Assembly (NCBI RefSeq): GCF_026552795.1
Contig: NZ_JANFPI010000001.1
Span: 930,001 to 994,000, forward strand
Reading direction: 5' to 3'
Source of the DNA: Ectorhizobium quercum
GTDB taxonomy: Bacteria > Pseudomonadota > Alphaproteobacteria > Rhizobiales > Rhizobiaceae
Length of the DNA: 64,000 nucleotides
The notes under the pieces are model-generated. The model was given only the letters and a program-made list of their open reading frames with translations, made no database searches and was not told the origin of the DNA. Positions 9,496-19,590 of the stretch are shown in pieces; position 1 is the first letter of the stretch; each line of letters begins with the position of its first letter. The position numbers and the translations under genes were made by a program.

Positions 9496-10812
9496 ATGAA
9501 CGGTCTGGCTCGTGTCGCGCTGATGACCTACCGGGGACTCGGTGTCTGCGCCTATCCCGTCGTCTCGCCCTATCTTCTCTGGCGCGCCGCCAAGGGCAAG
9601 GAAGACCGCAGGCGCAAGTCCGAGCGGTTCGGCTATGCCGGCGTTGCCCGTCCGCAGGGGCCGCTGATCTGGATTCACGCCGCGAGCGTGGGCGAAATGC
9701 TGTCGGTCATCGCTCTGGTTCGCGAACTGCGTCGTCTCGATATCGCCGTGCTTCTGACGACCGGCACGATCACCTCCGCCCGGATCGCCGCCGAGCGCCT
9801 CGGAGGCGATGTGATCCATCAATATGCGCCCCTCGACCTCAAGCCGGCGGTTTCCCGTTTTCTCGATTACTGGCACCCGGATGTGGCGCTGACGGCGGAA
9901 TCGGAGATCTGGCCGGCGACGATGGCCGAACTGGAAGCCCGCCATATCGCCCAGGTGCGCGTCAATGCCCGCCTGTCGGACCGCTCCTTCGCCCGCTGGA
10001 GCCGCCATCAGCCGATGGCCGAATTGCTCTTCTCGAAGCTCTCGCTGGTGGTGGCCCAGTCCGATCTGGACGGCGAGCGCTATCGCGATCTCGGGGCGTG
10101 GCCGGTCGTCGTATCCGGAAACCTGAAGGGCGACAGCGATCCCCTGCCGGTCGACGAGGGGGAACTGCAAAAGTACCGCCGCCAGATTGGCCAGCGCAAG
10201 ACCTGGGCCGCGACCTCGACCTTCGAGGGCGAGGAGAAGGCGGCCGCTATGGTGCATCGCGCGCTGAAGGCCCATAACGACCAGCTCACCATCATCGTGC
10301 CGCGTCACCCGGAAAGGGCAGACGCCATCGAGGCCATGTTGGTGGAGAAGGAACTGAAGGTGGCGCGCCGCAGCCGCGGCGACGTCATCACCGCCGAAAC
10401 GGATGTCTTCCTCGGCGATACGATCGGCGAAATGGGGCTCTACCTGCGCCTGACCGATCTCGTCTTCGTCGGCCGTTCGCTGATGACGGAGACCGGCGGG
10501 CAGAACCCGATGGAGCCGGCAGCCCTCGGCTGCGCGATCCTGTCCGGTCCGCATGTCGAGAATTTCCGCGAGGCCTATCAGAAGCTGGTGCGCAATGGCG
10601 GCGCGCGCATCGTCAAGGATGTCGAGGTTCTGGCCAAGGCGGTGCATTACCTCCTGACCAACGACATGGCCCGCCTGCGCATGATCGATGCCAGCCAGGC
10701 GACGGTGCAGGACATGCGCGGCGCGCTGTCGGCCACGCTTCGCGCGCTCGAACCCTATATCAATCCGCTGGCGATGAAGGCGCGGCTGGAGCCGAGGGCC
10801 GCGGCCCAGTGA
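9496..10812 (+). CDS. waaA: 3-deoxy-D-manno-octulosonic acid (Kdo) transferase
   Basis: A 438-residue glycosyltransferase (GT30) that attaches Kdo to lipid IVA at the cytoplasmic face of the inner membrane. The N-terminal hydrophobic anchor is followed by IWIHAASVGEM with the catalytic Glu (about residue 67), then the Rossmann-like C-terminal half with FVGRSLMTETGGQNPMEPA. The ATG at 9496 is chosen because GGGAGAGG sits just upstream; the in-frame start at 9370 would add 42 residues that do not look like the family. lpxK follows after about 50 bases, so the two lipid A genes are probably in one operon. Confidence 0.95.
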   Translation: MNGLARVALMTYRGLGVCAYPVVSPYLLWRAAKGKEDRRRKSERFGYAGVARPQGPLIWIHAASVGEMLSVIALVRELRRLDIAVLLTTGTITSARIAAERLGGDVIHQYAPLDLKPAVSRFLDYWHPDVALTAESEIWPATMAELEARHIAQVRVNARLSDRSFARWSRHQPMAELLFSKLSLVVAQSDLDGERYRDLGAWPVVVSGNLKGDSDPLPVDEGELQKYRRQIGQRKTWAATSTFEGEEKAAAMVHRALKAHNDQLTIIVPRHPERADAIEAMLVEKELKVARRSRGDVITAETDVFLGDTIGEMGLYLRLTDLVFVGRSLMTETGGQNPMEPAALGCAILSGPHVENFREAYQKLVRNGGARIVKDVEVLAKAVHYLLTNDMARLRMIDASQATVQDMRGALSATLRALEPYINPLAMKARLEPRAAAQ

Positions 10813-10864
10813 CGGGCTTTGCGGCGGCTTTTGCCGTGGGCGGGGCAGGCGCGAGGCACCGGCG

Positions 10865-11893
10865 ATGATGGCCGGAACCCCGTCCTTCTGGTGGAAGCCT
10901 CCCGGCTGGCAGGCGCTGGCCCTCTGGCCACTGTCGCTCCTCTACGGTTTCGTGTCCGGACGCCGGATGCGCCGCGCCGCGGGCTTCGCGGCCTCCGTCC
11001 CGGTGCTGTGCGTCGGCAATTTCACGCTCGGCGGCGCAGGCAAGACGCCCACGGCGCTGGCGCTCGCCGAGGCGGCCAGGGCAAGAGGGCTGGTTCCCGG
11101 CTTTCTGTCGCGCGGCTATGGCGGTTCGCTGGGCGGTGGCGTTCTGGTCGATCCCGCCCGCCACACGGCGGCCCTGGTGGGGGACGAGCCGCTCCTTCTG
11201 GCGCGCAGTGCCGTCACCGCGGTGTCGCGCAAGCGTGTGGACGGTGCGCGGCTGCTCGCCGGGCAGGGCGTCGATCTCATCATCATGGACGACGGTTTCC
11301 AGAGCGCCCGCATCGCCATCGATTTCGCGCTGATCGTCGCCGATGCCCGGCGTGGCGTCGGCAACGGCCTCGGCTTTCCGGCCGGGCCGCTGCGCGCACC
11401 GCTTTCCATTCAGGCGGCGGCGGCCTCCGCGCTGCTTGCGGTCGGCGAGGGGGAGGCATGCGCGTCCCTCGCCTCGGATTTCTTGGCATGCGGCAAGCCG
11501 GTTTTTTCGGCCGCGCTCGAACCGGAGCCGGCCGAAGACCTGCGCGGCGCGCGCGTGCTTGCCTTCGCCGGCATAGCCGACCCCGCGAAGTTCCAGCGCA
11601 CGCTGGAAGGCCTCGGGGCGGAGGTCGCGGAACGGCGCGATTTCGCCGATCACGCGCCATTGTCGGACGTGGAGATCGGCGCCCTGCTGCGCGATGCCGC
11701 GTCGCGGGGGCTGAAGCTCGTGACCACGGCCAAGGATGCCGCCCGGCTGGCGGGCCGCGACGGGCTGGCGGCGGAGCTTCTGGCCGCTACCCGCGTCGTT
11801 AAGGTGAAAATGGCCTTCGCGGACCCGCAGGCGCCGCAAAAGATCGTCGCGGCGGCGATGGACGCCGGAAAGGCGCGTCTTCGCGCGCCATGA
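10865..11893 (+). CDS. lpxK: Tetraacyldisaccharide 4'-kinase LpxK
   Basis: A 342-residue membrane-associated P-loop kinase that phosphorylates the 4' position of the lipid A precursor disaccharide. An N-terminal hydrophobic segment (about 15-32) precedes the P-loop GNFTLGGAGKTP (51-62) and the DDGFQ motif that holds the catalytic aspartates. Two tandem ATGs (10865 and 10868) are possible starts. It lies just after waaA in the same direction and meets DUF2093 tail to tail. Confidence 0.95.
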   Translation: MMAGTPSFWWKPPGWQALALWPLSLLYGFVSGRRMRRAAGFAASVPVLCVGNFTLGGAGKTPTALALAEAARARGLVPGFLSRGYGGSLGGGVLVDPARHTAALVGDEPLLLARSAVTAVSRKRVDGARLLAGQGVDLIIMDDGFQSARIAIDFALIVADARRGVGNGLGFPAGPLRAPLSIQAAAASALLAVGEGEACASLASDFLACGKPVFSAALEPEPAEDLRGARVLAFAGIADPAKFQRTLEGLGAEVAERRDFADHAPLSDVEIGALLRDAASRGLKLVTTAKDAARLAGRDGLAAELLAATRVVKVKMAFADPQAPQKIVAAAMDAGKARLRAP

Positions 11894-11924
11894 AAAAAGC
11901 GGAAGTGTTTCGGCGCGGGAAGAG

Positions 11925-12152
11925 TCAGTTCTGGACGGGAAGCGCTCCGGCGCGTTTTTCGGCCTCGAAGGAGGCCTTGGCGTCGGCATAGGCTTCCTGC
12001 CGGGCCACGCTCCAGTAGCGCAGCTCGTCCAGCGGAATGTGTTTGCCGGTGATCGCGCAGACCACGTAGTTGCCATGCGTGACGATCTGGAAATCGCCGT
12101 CCAGATACTTCACCCTGGCTTCCCTCGGGCCTCCCACGTCGATCCGGTTCAT
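11925..12152 (-). CDS. DUF2093 domain protein
   Basis: A 75-residue protein with the DUF2093 core: KYLDGDFQIVTHGNYVVCA, then TGKHIPLDELRYWSVARQE. The single Cys and conserved TGK..PLDELRYWSV block suggest a small beta-rich, possibly zinc-ribbon-derived fold, but one cysteine alone would not hold zinc. The ATG at 12152 gives the family's usual N-terminus. It lies 87 bases downstream of mutL on the same strand and is probably co-transcribed with it. The function is unknown. Confidence 0.85.
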   Translation of the reverse strand: MNRIDVGGPREARVKYLDGDFQIVTHGNYVVCAITGKHIPLDELRYWSVARQEAYADAKASFEAEKRAGALPVQN

Positions 12153-12239
12153 GCGCTGTCTCCTGCGTTTACCCCTTTGCAATAACGCCGCCAGAAGCCG
12201 ATTGCCAGCCATTTTTGTCCCCGCCATGCTCTCGTCGCC

Positions 12240-14048
12240 TCATGCGCGCCCGAACAGCCGCTCGATATCGGCGAGCTTCAGCTCGATGTAGGTGGGGCGT
12301 CCGTGATTGCACTGGCCGGAACCGGGCGTGGCTTCCATCTGGCGCAGGAGCGCGTTCATTTCCTCAGGCCGCAGCCGGCGCCCGGAGCGCACCGAGCCGT
12401 GGCAGGCCATCGTCGCGGCGACGTAATCCAGCTTTCCGCCGAGCGTCGCCGCTGCGTCCCATTCCGCGATCTCGTCGGCGAGCTGGCGCACCAGCCCCGT
12501 CGCATCCGTCTCGCCCAGCATGGCGGGCGTCTCGCGAACGGCGATGGCGCCCGGCCCGAAGCGCTCGATGGCGAGGCCCATGCGGTCGAACTCTTCGGCA
12601 TGGTCCATCAGCCGGTCGCAATCCTCTTCCGGCAGGTCGACGATTTCGGGAATGAGAAGCGCCTGCGATGGCACGCGCCGGTCGGCGAGCCCCTTGCGCA
12701 GGGCCTCGAAGACGAGCCGTTCGTGGGCGGCGTGCTGGTCGACGATCACCAGCCCGTCCGCCGTCTGGGCGACGATGTAGTTTTCATGGACCTGGGCGCG
12801 GGCCGCCCCCAGCGGAAAGGCCTGCGCCTCCTCCGTCTTCGCGGCCGGTGCGGGAGCCGGTGCCTCGCCGGGTTCCATCCGGGCCGAAGGCTCCGAAAGC
12901 CCGTCGAAGCTGTTCTGGCGCAGGGGCGCCGCAGTGACGAAGTCCAGAGGGCGGGACGGCGAGGCGGCCGGCGCCCAGCGCTGCGCCGGGGCGGTGTGGC
13001 GCGGCGAGAAACCCGGCCGGAACGAGGAGAGCATGTGGCTGGCGCCGCGCGTCGAGGCGCGGTCGCCCTCGCGCTGGAGCGCCTCGCGGATCGCGCCGAT
13101 GATCAGGCCGCGGATCAGGCCGGGATCGCGGAAGCGCACGTCCGACTTGGCCGGATGGACGTTAACGTCCACCAGGGCCGGATCGAGCGCCAGCGACAGC
13201 ACGGCGACCGGATAGCGCCCCTGCGGGATGGTCTCGGCATAGGCCGCCCGCAGCGCCGACATGATGAGCTTGTCGGCCACCGGCCGGCCGTTGACGAAAG
13301 CGTATTGATGGGCGGAATTGCCCCGGTTGAAGGTCGGCAGCCCGGCGTGGCCGGTCAGGCTCACGCCCTCGCGTTCGGCGTCGATCTCGATGGCGTTGTC
13401 GCGGAAATCCTCGCCGAGAACCTGCGCGATCCGGGCCAGCCTGTCGGCGCCGGTGGCCGGAAATTCCAGTGTCTGCCGGTCGGTGCCGGACAGTACGAAG
13501 CGGATGGCGGGAAAGGCGATGGCCATGCGCTTGACGATTTCGGTGATCGCCCCCGCTTCGGCCCGTTCGGTCTTCAGGAATTTCAGCCGCGCCGGCGTGG
13601 CGTAGAAAAGGTCGCGCACCTCGACCACCGTGCCCGGATTGGCCGGGGCGGGGCGAACGTCCGAGACCGAACCGCCGGCGACGGTGACGGACGCGCCGGT
13701 CGCCGCGCCCGGCGGACGGCTGGTGATGGTCAGCTTGGCCACAGAGCCGATGGAGGGCAGGGCCTCGCCGCGAAAGCCGAGCGTGCGGATGTCGTCGAGG
13801 TGGGTGGCGATCTTCGAGGTGCAATGCCGCTGCACGGCCAGCGCCAGGTCGCGTTCGTCCATGCCCGCGCCGTTGTCGGTCACGCGCAGCAACGCCTTGC
13901 CGCCGCCGGCGGTGGCGATCTCGATTCGCGAGGCACCGGCGTCGATGGCGTTCTCGATCAGCTCCTTCGCGGCGCTCGCGGGGCGTTCGATGACCTCGCC
14001 GGCGGCGATCTGGTTGATGAGCGTTTCGGGAAGGAGATGGATGTTCAT
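12240..14048 (-). CDS. mutL: DNA mismatch repair protein MutL
   Basis: A 602-residue GHKL ATPase that couples MutS mismatch recognition to strand removal. The N-terminal ATPase motifs are GEVIERP (about 17-23), DNGAGM (58-63) and GFRGEAL (91-97). The C-terminal dimerisation domain carries [12 protein letters not shown], the DQHA(X)2E(X)4E endonuclease motif, together with ACHGSVRSG and a CNHGRP segment near the end. This marks it as a nicking MutL of the kind used where MutH is absent. The ATG at 14048 begins the standard [20 protein letters not shown] proline/alanine-rich linker separates the domains. Confidence 0.96.
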   Translation of the reverse strand: MNIHLLPETLINQIAAGEVIERPASAAKELIENAIDAGASRIEIATAGGGKALLRVTDNGAGMDERDLALAVQRHCTSKIATHLDDIRTLGFRGEALPSIGSVAKLTITSRPPGAATGASVTVAGGSVSDVRPAPANPGTVVEVRDLFYATPARLKFLKTERAEAGAITEIVKRMAIAFPAIRFVLSGTDRQTLEFPATGADRLARIAQVLGEDFRDNAIEIDAEREGVSLTGHAGLPTFNRGNSAHQYAFVNGRPVADKLIMSALRAAYAETIPQGRYPVAVLSLALDPALVDVNVHPAKSDVRFRDPGLIRGLIIGAIREALQREGDRASTRGASHMLSSFRPGFSPRHTAPAQRWAPAASPSRPLDFVTAAPLRQNSFDGLSEPSARMEPGEAPAPAPAAKTEEAQAFPLGAARAQVHENYIVAQTADGLVIVDQHAAHERLVFEALRKGLADRRVPSQALLIPEIVDLPEEDCDRLMDHAEEFDRMGLAIERFGPGAIAVRETPAMLGETDATGLVRQLADEIAEWDAAATLGGKLDYVAATMACHGSVRSGRRLRPEEMNALLRQMEATPGSGQCNHGRPTYIELKLADIERLFGRA

Positions 14049-14387
14049 GGAACCATTTTCCCGGATTCGCGCGGCCATGAAAAGGCGGGCGCTCTTTTTT
14101 GACGGGGAAATGTGCAAGTCGCGCTTTATTAATGTCAATTTAAGACAAATTTTCTACGGTCGGCCGGTCTGAAATGACACGGGAATTCGGTTTTCGATCC
14201 GATGTGCGATGACGGCAGGCCGGTCCGTCACCTCCAGGCACGATCCTGTTCAGCATCTTTCCCCGGCATGATCGCGGCAATTGCGCCCTGACCCGTCCGC
14301 CACGGCCGGCGTCCGGGCCGACCCTCCGTTTGAGGGACGAGGATGTATCGACGGTCTCGCCCTCGTACATTCGAAAAAGGGGGAGCG
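14049..14387. other. Divergent intergenic region between mutL and the PAS-REC gene
   Basis: No credible gene. It should hold the promoters of both divergent genes. A CtrA-like box is at 14129-14143 in an AT-rich patch; the rest is GC-rich, without a convincing -35/-10 pair or strong hairpin. Confidence 0.6.
14129..14143. promoter_or_regulatory. CtrA-like box TTAA-N7-TTAA
   Basis: TTAA-tgtcaat-TTAA matches the core alphaproteobacterial CtrA consensus (TTAA-N7-TTAAC) except for the last base, which is G. It lies 80 bases before the mutL start and about 245 bases before the PAS-REC start. This is a pattern match only. Confidence 0.4.
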
Positions 14388-16046
14388 ATGGAGAATGTTG
14401 CGTCCTGCGACGCGAGCATTCAGACGGCAGTGCTTGAGACCCTCAGCGAAGGGCTCGCCGCCGCCATCCTGATCTATGACCGAAACGATCTGCTCGTATT
14501 CGCCAGCCATTCCATCCAGCAGTTCTTTCCGGTGCCGGCCAGCGCCTTTTCCGCCGGCAGGCGTCTCAGGGATTTTCTGGGCGCCGTCTACGACAGCGGC
14601 GCATGCTTCGCTAACGGCGTGCCGCCCGACCGGACCGGCGGCCGCGAGGGCTGGCTTTCCGCCCAGATCGCCCGCCACTGGAAGGAGCGGTCCGACAATG
14701 TCGAGCGCTTCGGGCAGGACCGCTGGGTCCGCAATGTCACCCGCCGCCTGCCCACGGGCTACGGCATATGCCTGATCCGCGACGTCAGCGAGGAAACGAA
14801 GCGCGAGAACCAGCAGCGCATCGATCTGGAACGGGTGCAGCTGACCGAGGACATTCTCGACAGCCTGCCGTTCCCGATCTCGGTCAAGGATCGCAACCTC
14901 ACCTACGCGGCCGTCAACCGCGCCATGTGCAGGCTCTTCCGGCGCGAGCCGGAGGACATCATCGGCCGCACCGACCGGGATATCCAGCCGCCGCATGTGG
15001 CCGCGGCTTTCGAGGCCAGCGACCGGCGGGTCATGGATACCGGCGCACCGCTGCATTTCACCGAGCGCGTGAAGGACGACGCGGGCGATGATGCCCTTCT
15101 CTTCACGCAGAAATGGCGGGTCGGAAAGCCGGGCCGTTCCTTCCTCGTCACCGTCACGCAGGATATCACCGATCTGGCGGAGGCGCCCGCCAGCGAGGGG
15201 CCGGCGGTGGTGCGCAATGGCGGCCAGCCCGTCCGCGCCCTTAATTACCAAACGCTCCAGGCCCTGCCGGGACAGCGCATCCTGCTCGTGACCGCCGACG
15301 GCGGCCTCGAAGCGCGCGCCCTGCGCGTTCTCTCCCGGCTCGGCTTCGATTCCTGCTCCGTGCGCAACGGCCGGGAATTGTCGGCGTTTCTCGATGTCGC
15401 CCGCTCGTCCCATGTGCATATCGATCTCATCGTGCTGGACAGCGACATGGATGTCGCCTGCCTCGAACTGGCGGAACGTCACGGTGTTGAGACGCTGGCG
15501 CTGGATGGCTGGCAGATCGCCAACGAACTGGCCTTTTCCATCGCCCGCGTGCTGAAGCCGCGCGACGCCGAGGCGCGCAAGGCCGATCCGCAGGAGCTTG
15601 AGGCGGCGCATGTCGTTGCCGGCAAGCCGCCCGTTCCCGAGCCGCCCGCCCCCTCGCTCGACGTGCTGGTGGTGGAGGATAACGACATCAACCGCATTGT
15701 CTTCTCCCAGATCCTGGACGGGCTCGGCTATTCCCACGTCATCGCCACCAGCGGCGAGGAGGCGCTGCGCCTGTGGCAGGAGCATGCGCCGCGCATCGTC
15801 CTTCTGGACACGACCCTGCCCGACATGCCGGGCGGCGAGGTGGCGCGCCGCATCCGCCGGCAGGAGACTGTCGACGGCGGCCGCGTGCCGATCGTCGGCG
15901 TGCTGGCGCGCGCCACCGATGGCGACCGTGAGACCTGCCTGCTCGACGGCATGGACGAAGTGATGATGAAGCCCATCAGTCCAGACATGCTCGAAGGCGT
16001 CATCCGCCGCTTCTTCGTGGAAGGCATGACCGGCGTCGCGCTCTGA
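14388..16046 (+). CDS. PAS-PAS-REC signalling protein without a kinase domain
   Basis: A 552-residue cytoplasmic signalling protein. Residues about 15-135 form an N-terminal PAS-like domain, and 150-265 a second PAS ending in the typical VTVTQDITDL. Residues 295-390 look like a degenerate receiver, and 424-545 a full receiver (LDVLVVEDNDINR; phosphoacceptor Asp474 in VLLDTTLPDMPG; Lys528). No H-box or HATPase_c block (N, G1, F, G2) is visible between the PAS and receiver domains, where a hybrid sensor kinase would have them. ATG 14388 has AAGGGGGAG upstream. It probably receives phosphate from another kinase or a phosphotransferase. Partners are unknown. Confidence 0.82.
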   Translation: MENVASCDASIQTAVLETLSEGLAAAILIYDRNDLLVFASHSIQQFFPVPASAFSAGRRLRDFLGAVYDSGACFANGVPPDRTGGREGWLSAQIARHWKERSDNVERFGQDRWVRNVTRRLPTGYGICLIRDVSEETKRENQQRIDLERVQLTEDILDSLPFPISVKDRNLTYAAVNRAMCRLFRREPEDIIGRTDRDIQPPHVAAAFEASDRRVMDTGAPLHFTERVKDDAGDDALLFTQKWRVGKPGRSFLVTVTQDITDLAEAPASEGPAVVRNGGQPVRALNYQTLQALPGQRILLVTADGGLEARALRVLSRLGFDSCSVRNGRELSAFLDVARSSHVHIDLIVLDSDMDVACLELAERHGVETLALDGWQIANELAFSIARVLKPRDAEARKADPQELEAAHVVAGKPPVPEPPAPSLDVLVVEDNDINRIVFSQILDGLGYSHVIATSGEEALRLWQEHAPRIVLLDTTLPDMPGGEVARRIRRQETVDGGRVPIVGVLARATDGDRETCLLDGMDEVMMKPISPDMLEGVIRRFFVEGMTGVAL

Positions 16047-16073
16047 CGGCGCCGGCCTTTCGCCGTCCTTCGA

Positions 16074-17978
16074 TCAGACGAAGACGTGCGAGCCCATTTC
16101 CACCACGCGATTCGCCGGCAGGCGGAAATAGTCGGAAGGGTCGGCGGCATTGTTGGCCAGCACGATGAACAGGCGGTTCTGCCAGCGCGGCATGGCCGAT
16201 TTCGGATCCGGCATCAGCTTGCGGCGTCCAAGGTAGAAGGACGTGGACATGATGTCGAACTTCAGCCCGCTCTTGCGCAACTGGCCGAGCGCCTGCGACA
16301 CGTTCTGGGTTTCCATGTAGCCGAAGCGCAGCTCGATGCGGCTGAATCGCTCCGATATCGTCTCGATGACGAAGGGCGCTTCCGCACCGATGCGCGGAAC
16401 GTTCAGCGTGCGGATCGTCAAGATGACGTTGCGGCTGTGCAGGACGTGGTTGTGCTTGAGGTTGTGCAGCAGGGCGGCGGGCGTGTATTCCGGGTCGGAG
16501 GTCAGGAAGATCGCGGTGCCGGGCACCAGCGTCGGGGCGTTCTCGCCCGGGCGCTCCAGCGTGGCGACGAAGCTTTCCAGCGGCACGTCCGTGCGGCGGG
16601 TCTTCGCCATCAGGATGGCGGTGCCGCGCCGCCAGCTCACCATCAGAACGGTGAAGCCGCCGGCGAACAGGACCGGAATATAGCCGCCGTCGTGGATCTT
16701 GAACATGTTGGCGCCGAGGAAGACCAGTTCGAGCGCCATGAACGGGGAGAGCGCCAGAAGGGCGAGAGACCGCGGCCAGCGCCAGACGGTGCGCAGGAAC
16801 TGGAAGAAGAGCACGGTCGTCACCACCATCGCCCCGGTGACGGAAATGCCGTAGGCGGTGGCGAGCTTTTCCGAACTGCCGAAGCTCAGCACCAGCCCCA
16901 TCACGCCGGCCATCAGCAGGGCGTTGACCGCCGGCAGGAAGATCTGCCCGGTATTGGTTTCCGAGGTGAAGAGGATGCTCATGCGCGGCAGGAAGCCGAG
17001 ATGGATCGCCTGGCTGACCAGCGAGAACGCCCCGGTGATGACGGCCTGGCTGGCGATCACCGTCGCGATGGTCGCGAGGATGACGACCGGCAGGATGCTC
17101 CATTCGGGAAACATCAGGAAGAACGGATCGGAGACCGCTTCGGGATGGCGCAGCACCATCGCGCCCTGGCCGAGATAGTTCAGCGTCAGGGCGGGGAAGA
17201 CCAGCACGAACCAGGCGAGCTGGATCGGCGCGCGGCCGAAGTGGCCGAGGTCGGCATAGAGCGCCTCGGCGCCGGTCACGGTCAGGAAGACGGCGCCGAG
17301 GACGACGATGCCGAGCCAGCCTTCGGTCATCATGAAGGTGATGGCGTGCAGCGGGTTGAAGGCGGCCAGGATGCCGTAGTCGTCGGAAATGTGCAGGATG
17401 CCGCCGAGCGCCATGACGATGAACCAGAGCGCCGTGATCGGGCCGAAGAAAGCGGCAAGCGCGCCGGTGCCGCGCGACTGCATCACGAACAGCCCGACGA
17501 GGATCGCAAGCGCGATCGGCACGATGTAGCTCTCCGTGGCCGGATAGACGATCTTCAGGCCCTCGACGGCGGACAGCACGGAGAGCGCCGGCGTGATCAT
17601 CGCGTCGCCGAGGAAGAGGGCCGCGCCGATCAGGCCCAGCACCATCAGCAGCGTGCCGTGGGGCGCATGCTTCTTCATCAGCAGCGCCAGAAGCGACAGC
17701 GTGCCGCCTTCGCCCGCATTGTCGGCGCGAAGCAGCAGGAGAACGTATTTGACGGTGACGATGATCGTCAGCGACCAGATGATCAGCGAGGTGAGGCTGA
17801 TGATCTCCTCGCGCACCAGCCCGTCGTGGGAGATGGGCTTCAGCGCCTCGCGAAAGGCGTAGAGCGGGCTCGTGCCGATGTCGCCGTAGACGATTCCGAC
17901 GGAACCGAGCGCCAGCGCGAGAAACGCGCGCAGGTCGCCCTTGCCGCCGTTCTCGGAAGAAGCATTGCGTGTCTGCAT
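16074..17978 (-). CDS. kup: KUP-type potassium uptake permease
   Basis: A 634-residue potassium/proton symporter of the inner membrane. The N-terminal [17 protein letters not shown] motif is diagnostic, followed by about 12 hydrophobic segments to roughly residue 455 and a cytoplasmic C-terminal domain. The length is normal. It is convergent with the PAS-REC gene; a short GACGGCG/CGCCGTC hairpin at 16045-16067 lies between the two stops. The closest Shine-Dalgarno-like AGGAG is 11 bases before the ATG, slightly far. Confidence 0.95.
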   Translation of the reverse strand: MQTRNASSENGGKGDLRAFLALALGSVGIVYGDIGTSPLYAFREALKPISHDGLVREEIISLTSLIIWSLTIIVTVKYVLLLLRADNAGEGGTLSLLALLMKKHAPHGTLLMVLGLIGAALFLGDAMITPALSVLSAVEGLKIVYPATESYIVPIALAILVGLFVMQSRGTGALAAFFGPITALWFIVMALGGILHISDDYGILAAFNPLHAITFMMTEGWLGIVVLGAVFLTVTGAEALYADLGHFGRAPIQLAWFVLVFPALTLNYLGQGAMVLRHPEAVSDPFFLMFPEWSILPVVILATIATVIASQAVITGAFSLVSQAIHLGFLPRMSILFTSETNTGQIFLPAVNALLMAGVMGLVLSFGSSEKLATAYGISVTGAMVVTTVLFFQFLRTVWRWPRSLALLALSPFMALELVFLGANMFKIHDGGYIPVLFAGGFTVLMVSWRRGTAILMAKTRRTDVPLESFVATLERPGENAPTLVPGTAIFLTSDPEYTPAALLHNLKHNHVLHSRNVILTIRTLNVPRIGAEAPFVIETISERFSRIELRFGYMETQNVSQALGQLRKSGLKFDIMSTSFYLGRRKLMPDPKSAMPRWQNRLFIVLANNAADPSDYFRLPANRVVEMGSHVFV

Positions 17979-18317
17979 GTAGGATCAGGCTCCTGGGGCT
18001 TGTCCGGCGCGCGGGCGGAACGCGGTTGTGCGTCCGGACATGCGTAAAAACGAGAAATGAGAGCGTTCGGGGCGATTCCGCGAACCGCCGGACCGCGCCG
18101 GAGCCGGCCTTTCCGGCGAAAGACGAAAAGGAAAACGGCTGCGCAGACCGGTGTCGGCGCCGGCAGGGGAGGGTGGCGGTTTCCCGCAAGGAGGCCGCAT
18201 CGCGGCGTCACTCGCGCCATAGGCAATGGTCAAGCGTTTCGAAGCTCCGCGTCTGCCCGGGCAGACGGGATTCATACGGCTTTTCCGGGGGCGAGGGAAG
18301 CCCCCTGCCGGAAGGGC
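17979..18317. other. Gap between mrp and kup with an 18-bp perfect palindrome
   Basis: No credible gene. Both flanking genes read on the minus strand, so this region carries the kup promoter and the mrp 3' end. It contains a perfect palindrome CGTCTGCCCGGGCAGACG (18250-18267) and a GGGGGC/GCCCCC hairpin (18287-18305) just past the mrp stop. Neither has a T-run on the minus strand. Confidence 0.55.
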
Positions 18318-19451
18318 CTATTCGAAGACGATGGCCGGCGGCGGCGCGATCCTGCGGCCGGCAAGGGCGGCCTGAACGCGCTCGGCGATCGCCAGGTAGG
18401 TCTTTGCCTGCTCGCCCTCCGGATCGGCGACGACCACCGGTGTGCCGGCGTCGGAAAGCGCGCGGATCGACATGGTGAGCGGCACTTCGCCGAGGAAGGG
18501 CACGCCGATGCGTTCGGCTTCCGACCGCGCGCCGCCGTGGCCGAAGATATCGTAGCGGTGGCCGGTGTCCGGCGCGATGAAGTAGCTCATGTTCTCGACG
18601 ATGCCGAGCACCGGGATCTGCACCTTGTTGAACATGGTGATGCCCTTGCGGGCGTCGAGCAGCGCCAGGTCCTGCGGCGTCGAGACGATGACCGCGCCGG
18701 CCAGCGGAACCTGCTGGGCCATCGTGAGCTGGACGTCGCCGGTGCCGGGCGGCATGTCCACCACCAGAATGTCGAGATCGCCCCAGGCCACCTCGCGCAG
18801 CATTTGCAGGAGGGCCGACTGCACCATCGGCCCGCGCCAGATCATCGCCGCTTCCTCGTCTACCAGGAAGCCCATCGACATGACCTTGAGGCCGTAATTC
18901 TCCATCGGCACGATGATGCGGCCGTCGATCTGGCGCGGCCGGCCCGAAATGCCCATCAGCCGGGGCAGGGAAGGGCCGTAGATGTCGGCGTCGAGAATGC
19001 CGACCTTCAGGCCGTGCGCCTTCAGGGCGAGCGCCAGATTGACCGCGGTAGTCGACTTGCCGACGCCGCCCTTGCCGGAGGCGACGGCGATGATGCTGGC
19101 GATGCCGGGAATGCCGGGCTTTGCCGGAGCGGCGGGCCGATGCGGGGCGGGCGCGGCCGGCGGCGCCGGGCGTGCGGGCGCGGCGCCGGCAGGGGCCGCC
19201 TTGCGGTCCGCCGTCAGCGCCACCACCGCGCCGCGCACGCCCGGCAGCGCCTTGACGGCGTTTTCGGCGGCGATGCGCAATGGTTCCAGTTCGCGGGCCT
19301 TTTCCGCCGGCACGGTGATCGAGAAATAGACCTTGCCGTCGGAAATGAAGATGTCCGAGACGAGCCCGCCGGTCAGGATGTCGGCCTTCGAGCCGGGAAT
19401 GGCGATTCGGGAAAGCGCCGCGCGCACCTGGTCGCTGGTAATGTCAGCCAT
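18318..19451 (-). CDS. mrp: Mrp/NBP35 family ATP-binding iron-sulfur carrier protein
   Basis: A 377-residue P-loop ATPase that probably carries or inserts iron-sulfur clusters. An N-terminal MIP18-like (DUF59) domain spans about 1-85, a Pro/Ala linker 86-115, and the ATPase domain carries the deviant Walker A SGKGGVGKST (125-134) and VDMPPGTGDVQL. The usual CxxC near ENMSYF is replaced by APDT (about 293-296), so the bridging cluster ligands of the classical family are missing. The DIFGHGGA block after it is intact. A single-gene transcript is likely; the terminator at 19591-19648 separates it from the luxR-type gene upstream. Confidence 0.92.
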   Translation of the reverse strand: MADITSDQVRAALSRIAIPGSKADILTGGLVSDIFISDGKVYFSITVPAEKARELEPLRIAAENAVKALPGVRGAVVALTADRKAAPAGAAPARPAPPAAPAPHRPAAPAKPGIPGIASIIAVASGKGGVGKSTTAVNLALALKAHGLKVGILDADIYGPSLPRLMGISGRPRQIDGRIIVPMENYGLKVMSMGFLVDEEAAMIWRGPMVQSALLQMLREVAWGDLDILVVDMPPGTGDVQLTMAQQVPLAGAVIVSTPQDLALLDARKGITMFNKVQIPVLGIVENMSYFIAPDTGHRYDIFGHGGARSEAERIGVPFLGEVPLTMSIRALSDAGTPVVVADPEGEQAKTYLAIAERVQAALAGRRIAPPPAIVFE

Positions 19452-19590
19452 TTCGTTCTGCCTGTCTCATTCGCACTGTGCCGCCGCCAGAGGTGGGGGC
19501 CGGTCCGGGCAAGCTGTAACGGTACGGCAGGATGCGTCAATGGCAAATTTGTGCGGAAGGCGCCGCGACCGGGCCGGTATGGCTGCGGTC

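Noticed and set aside
14255..14275. GGCATGatcgCGGCA as a sigma-54 promoter of the PAS-REC gene
   Set aside because: GG-N10-GC spacing fits, but the -12 TT is CG and the -24 has a mismatch; too weak in GC-rich DNA.
16000..18189. A 729-codon minus-strand frame overlapping kup in another frame
   Set aside because: kup is certain by motif in its own frame. The alternative is Arg/His-rich shadow sequence.
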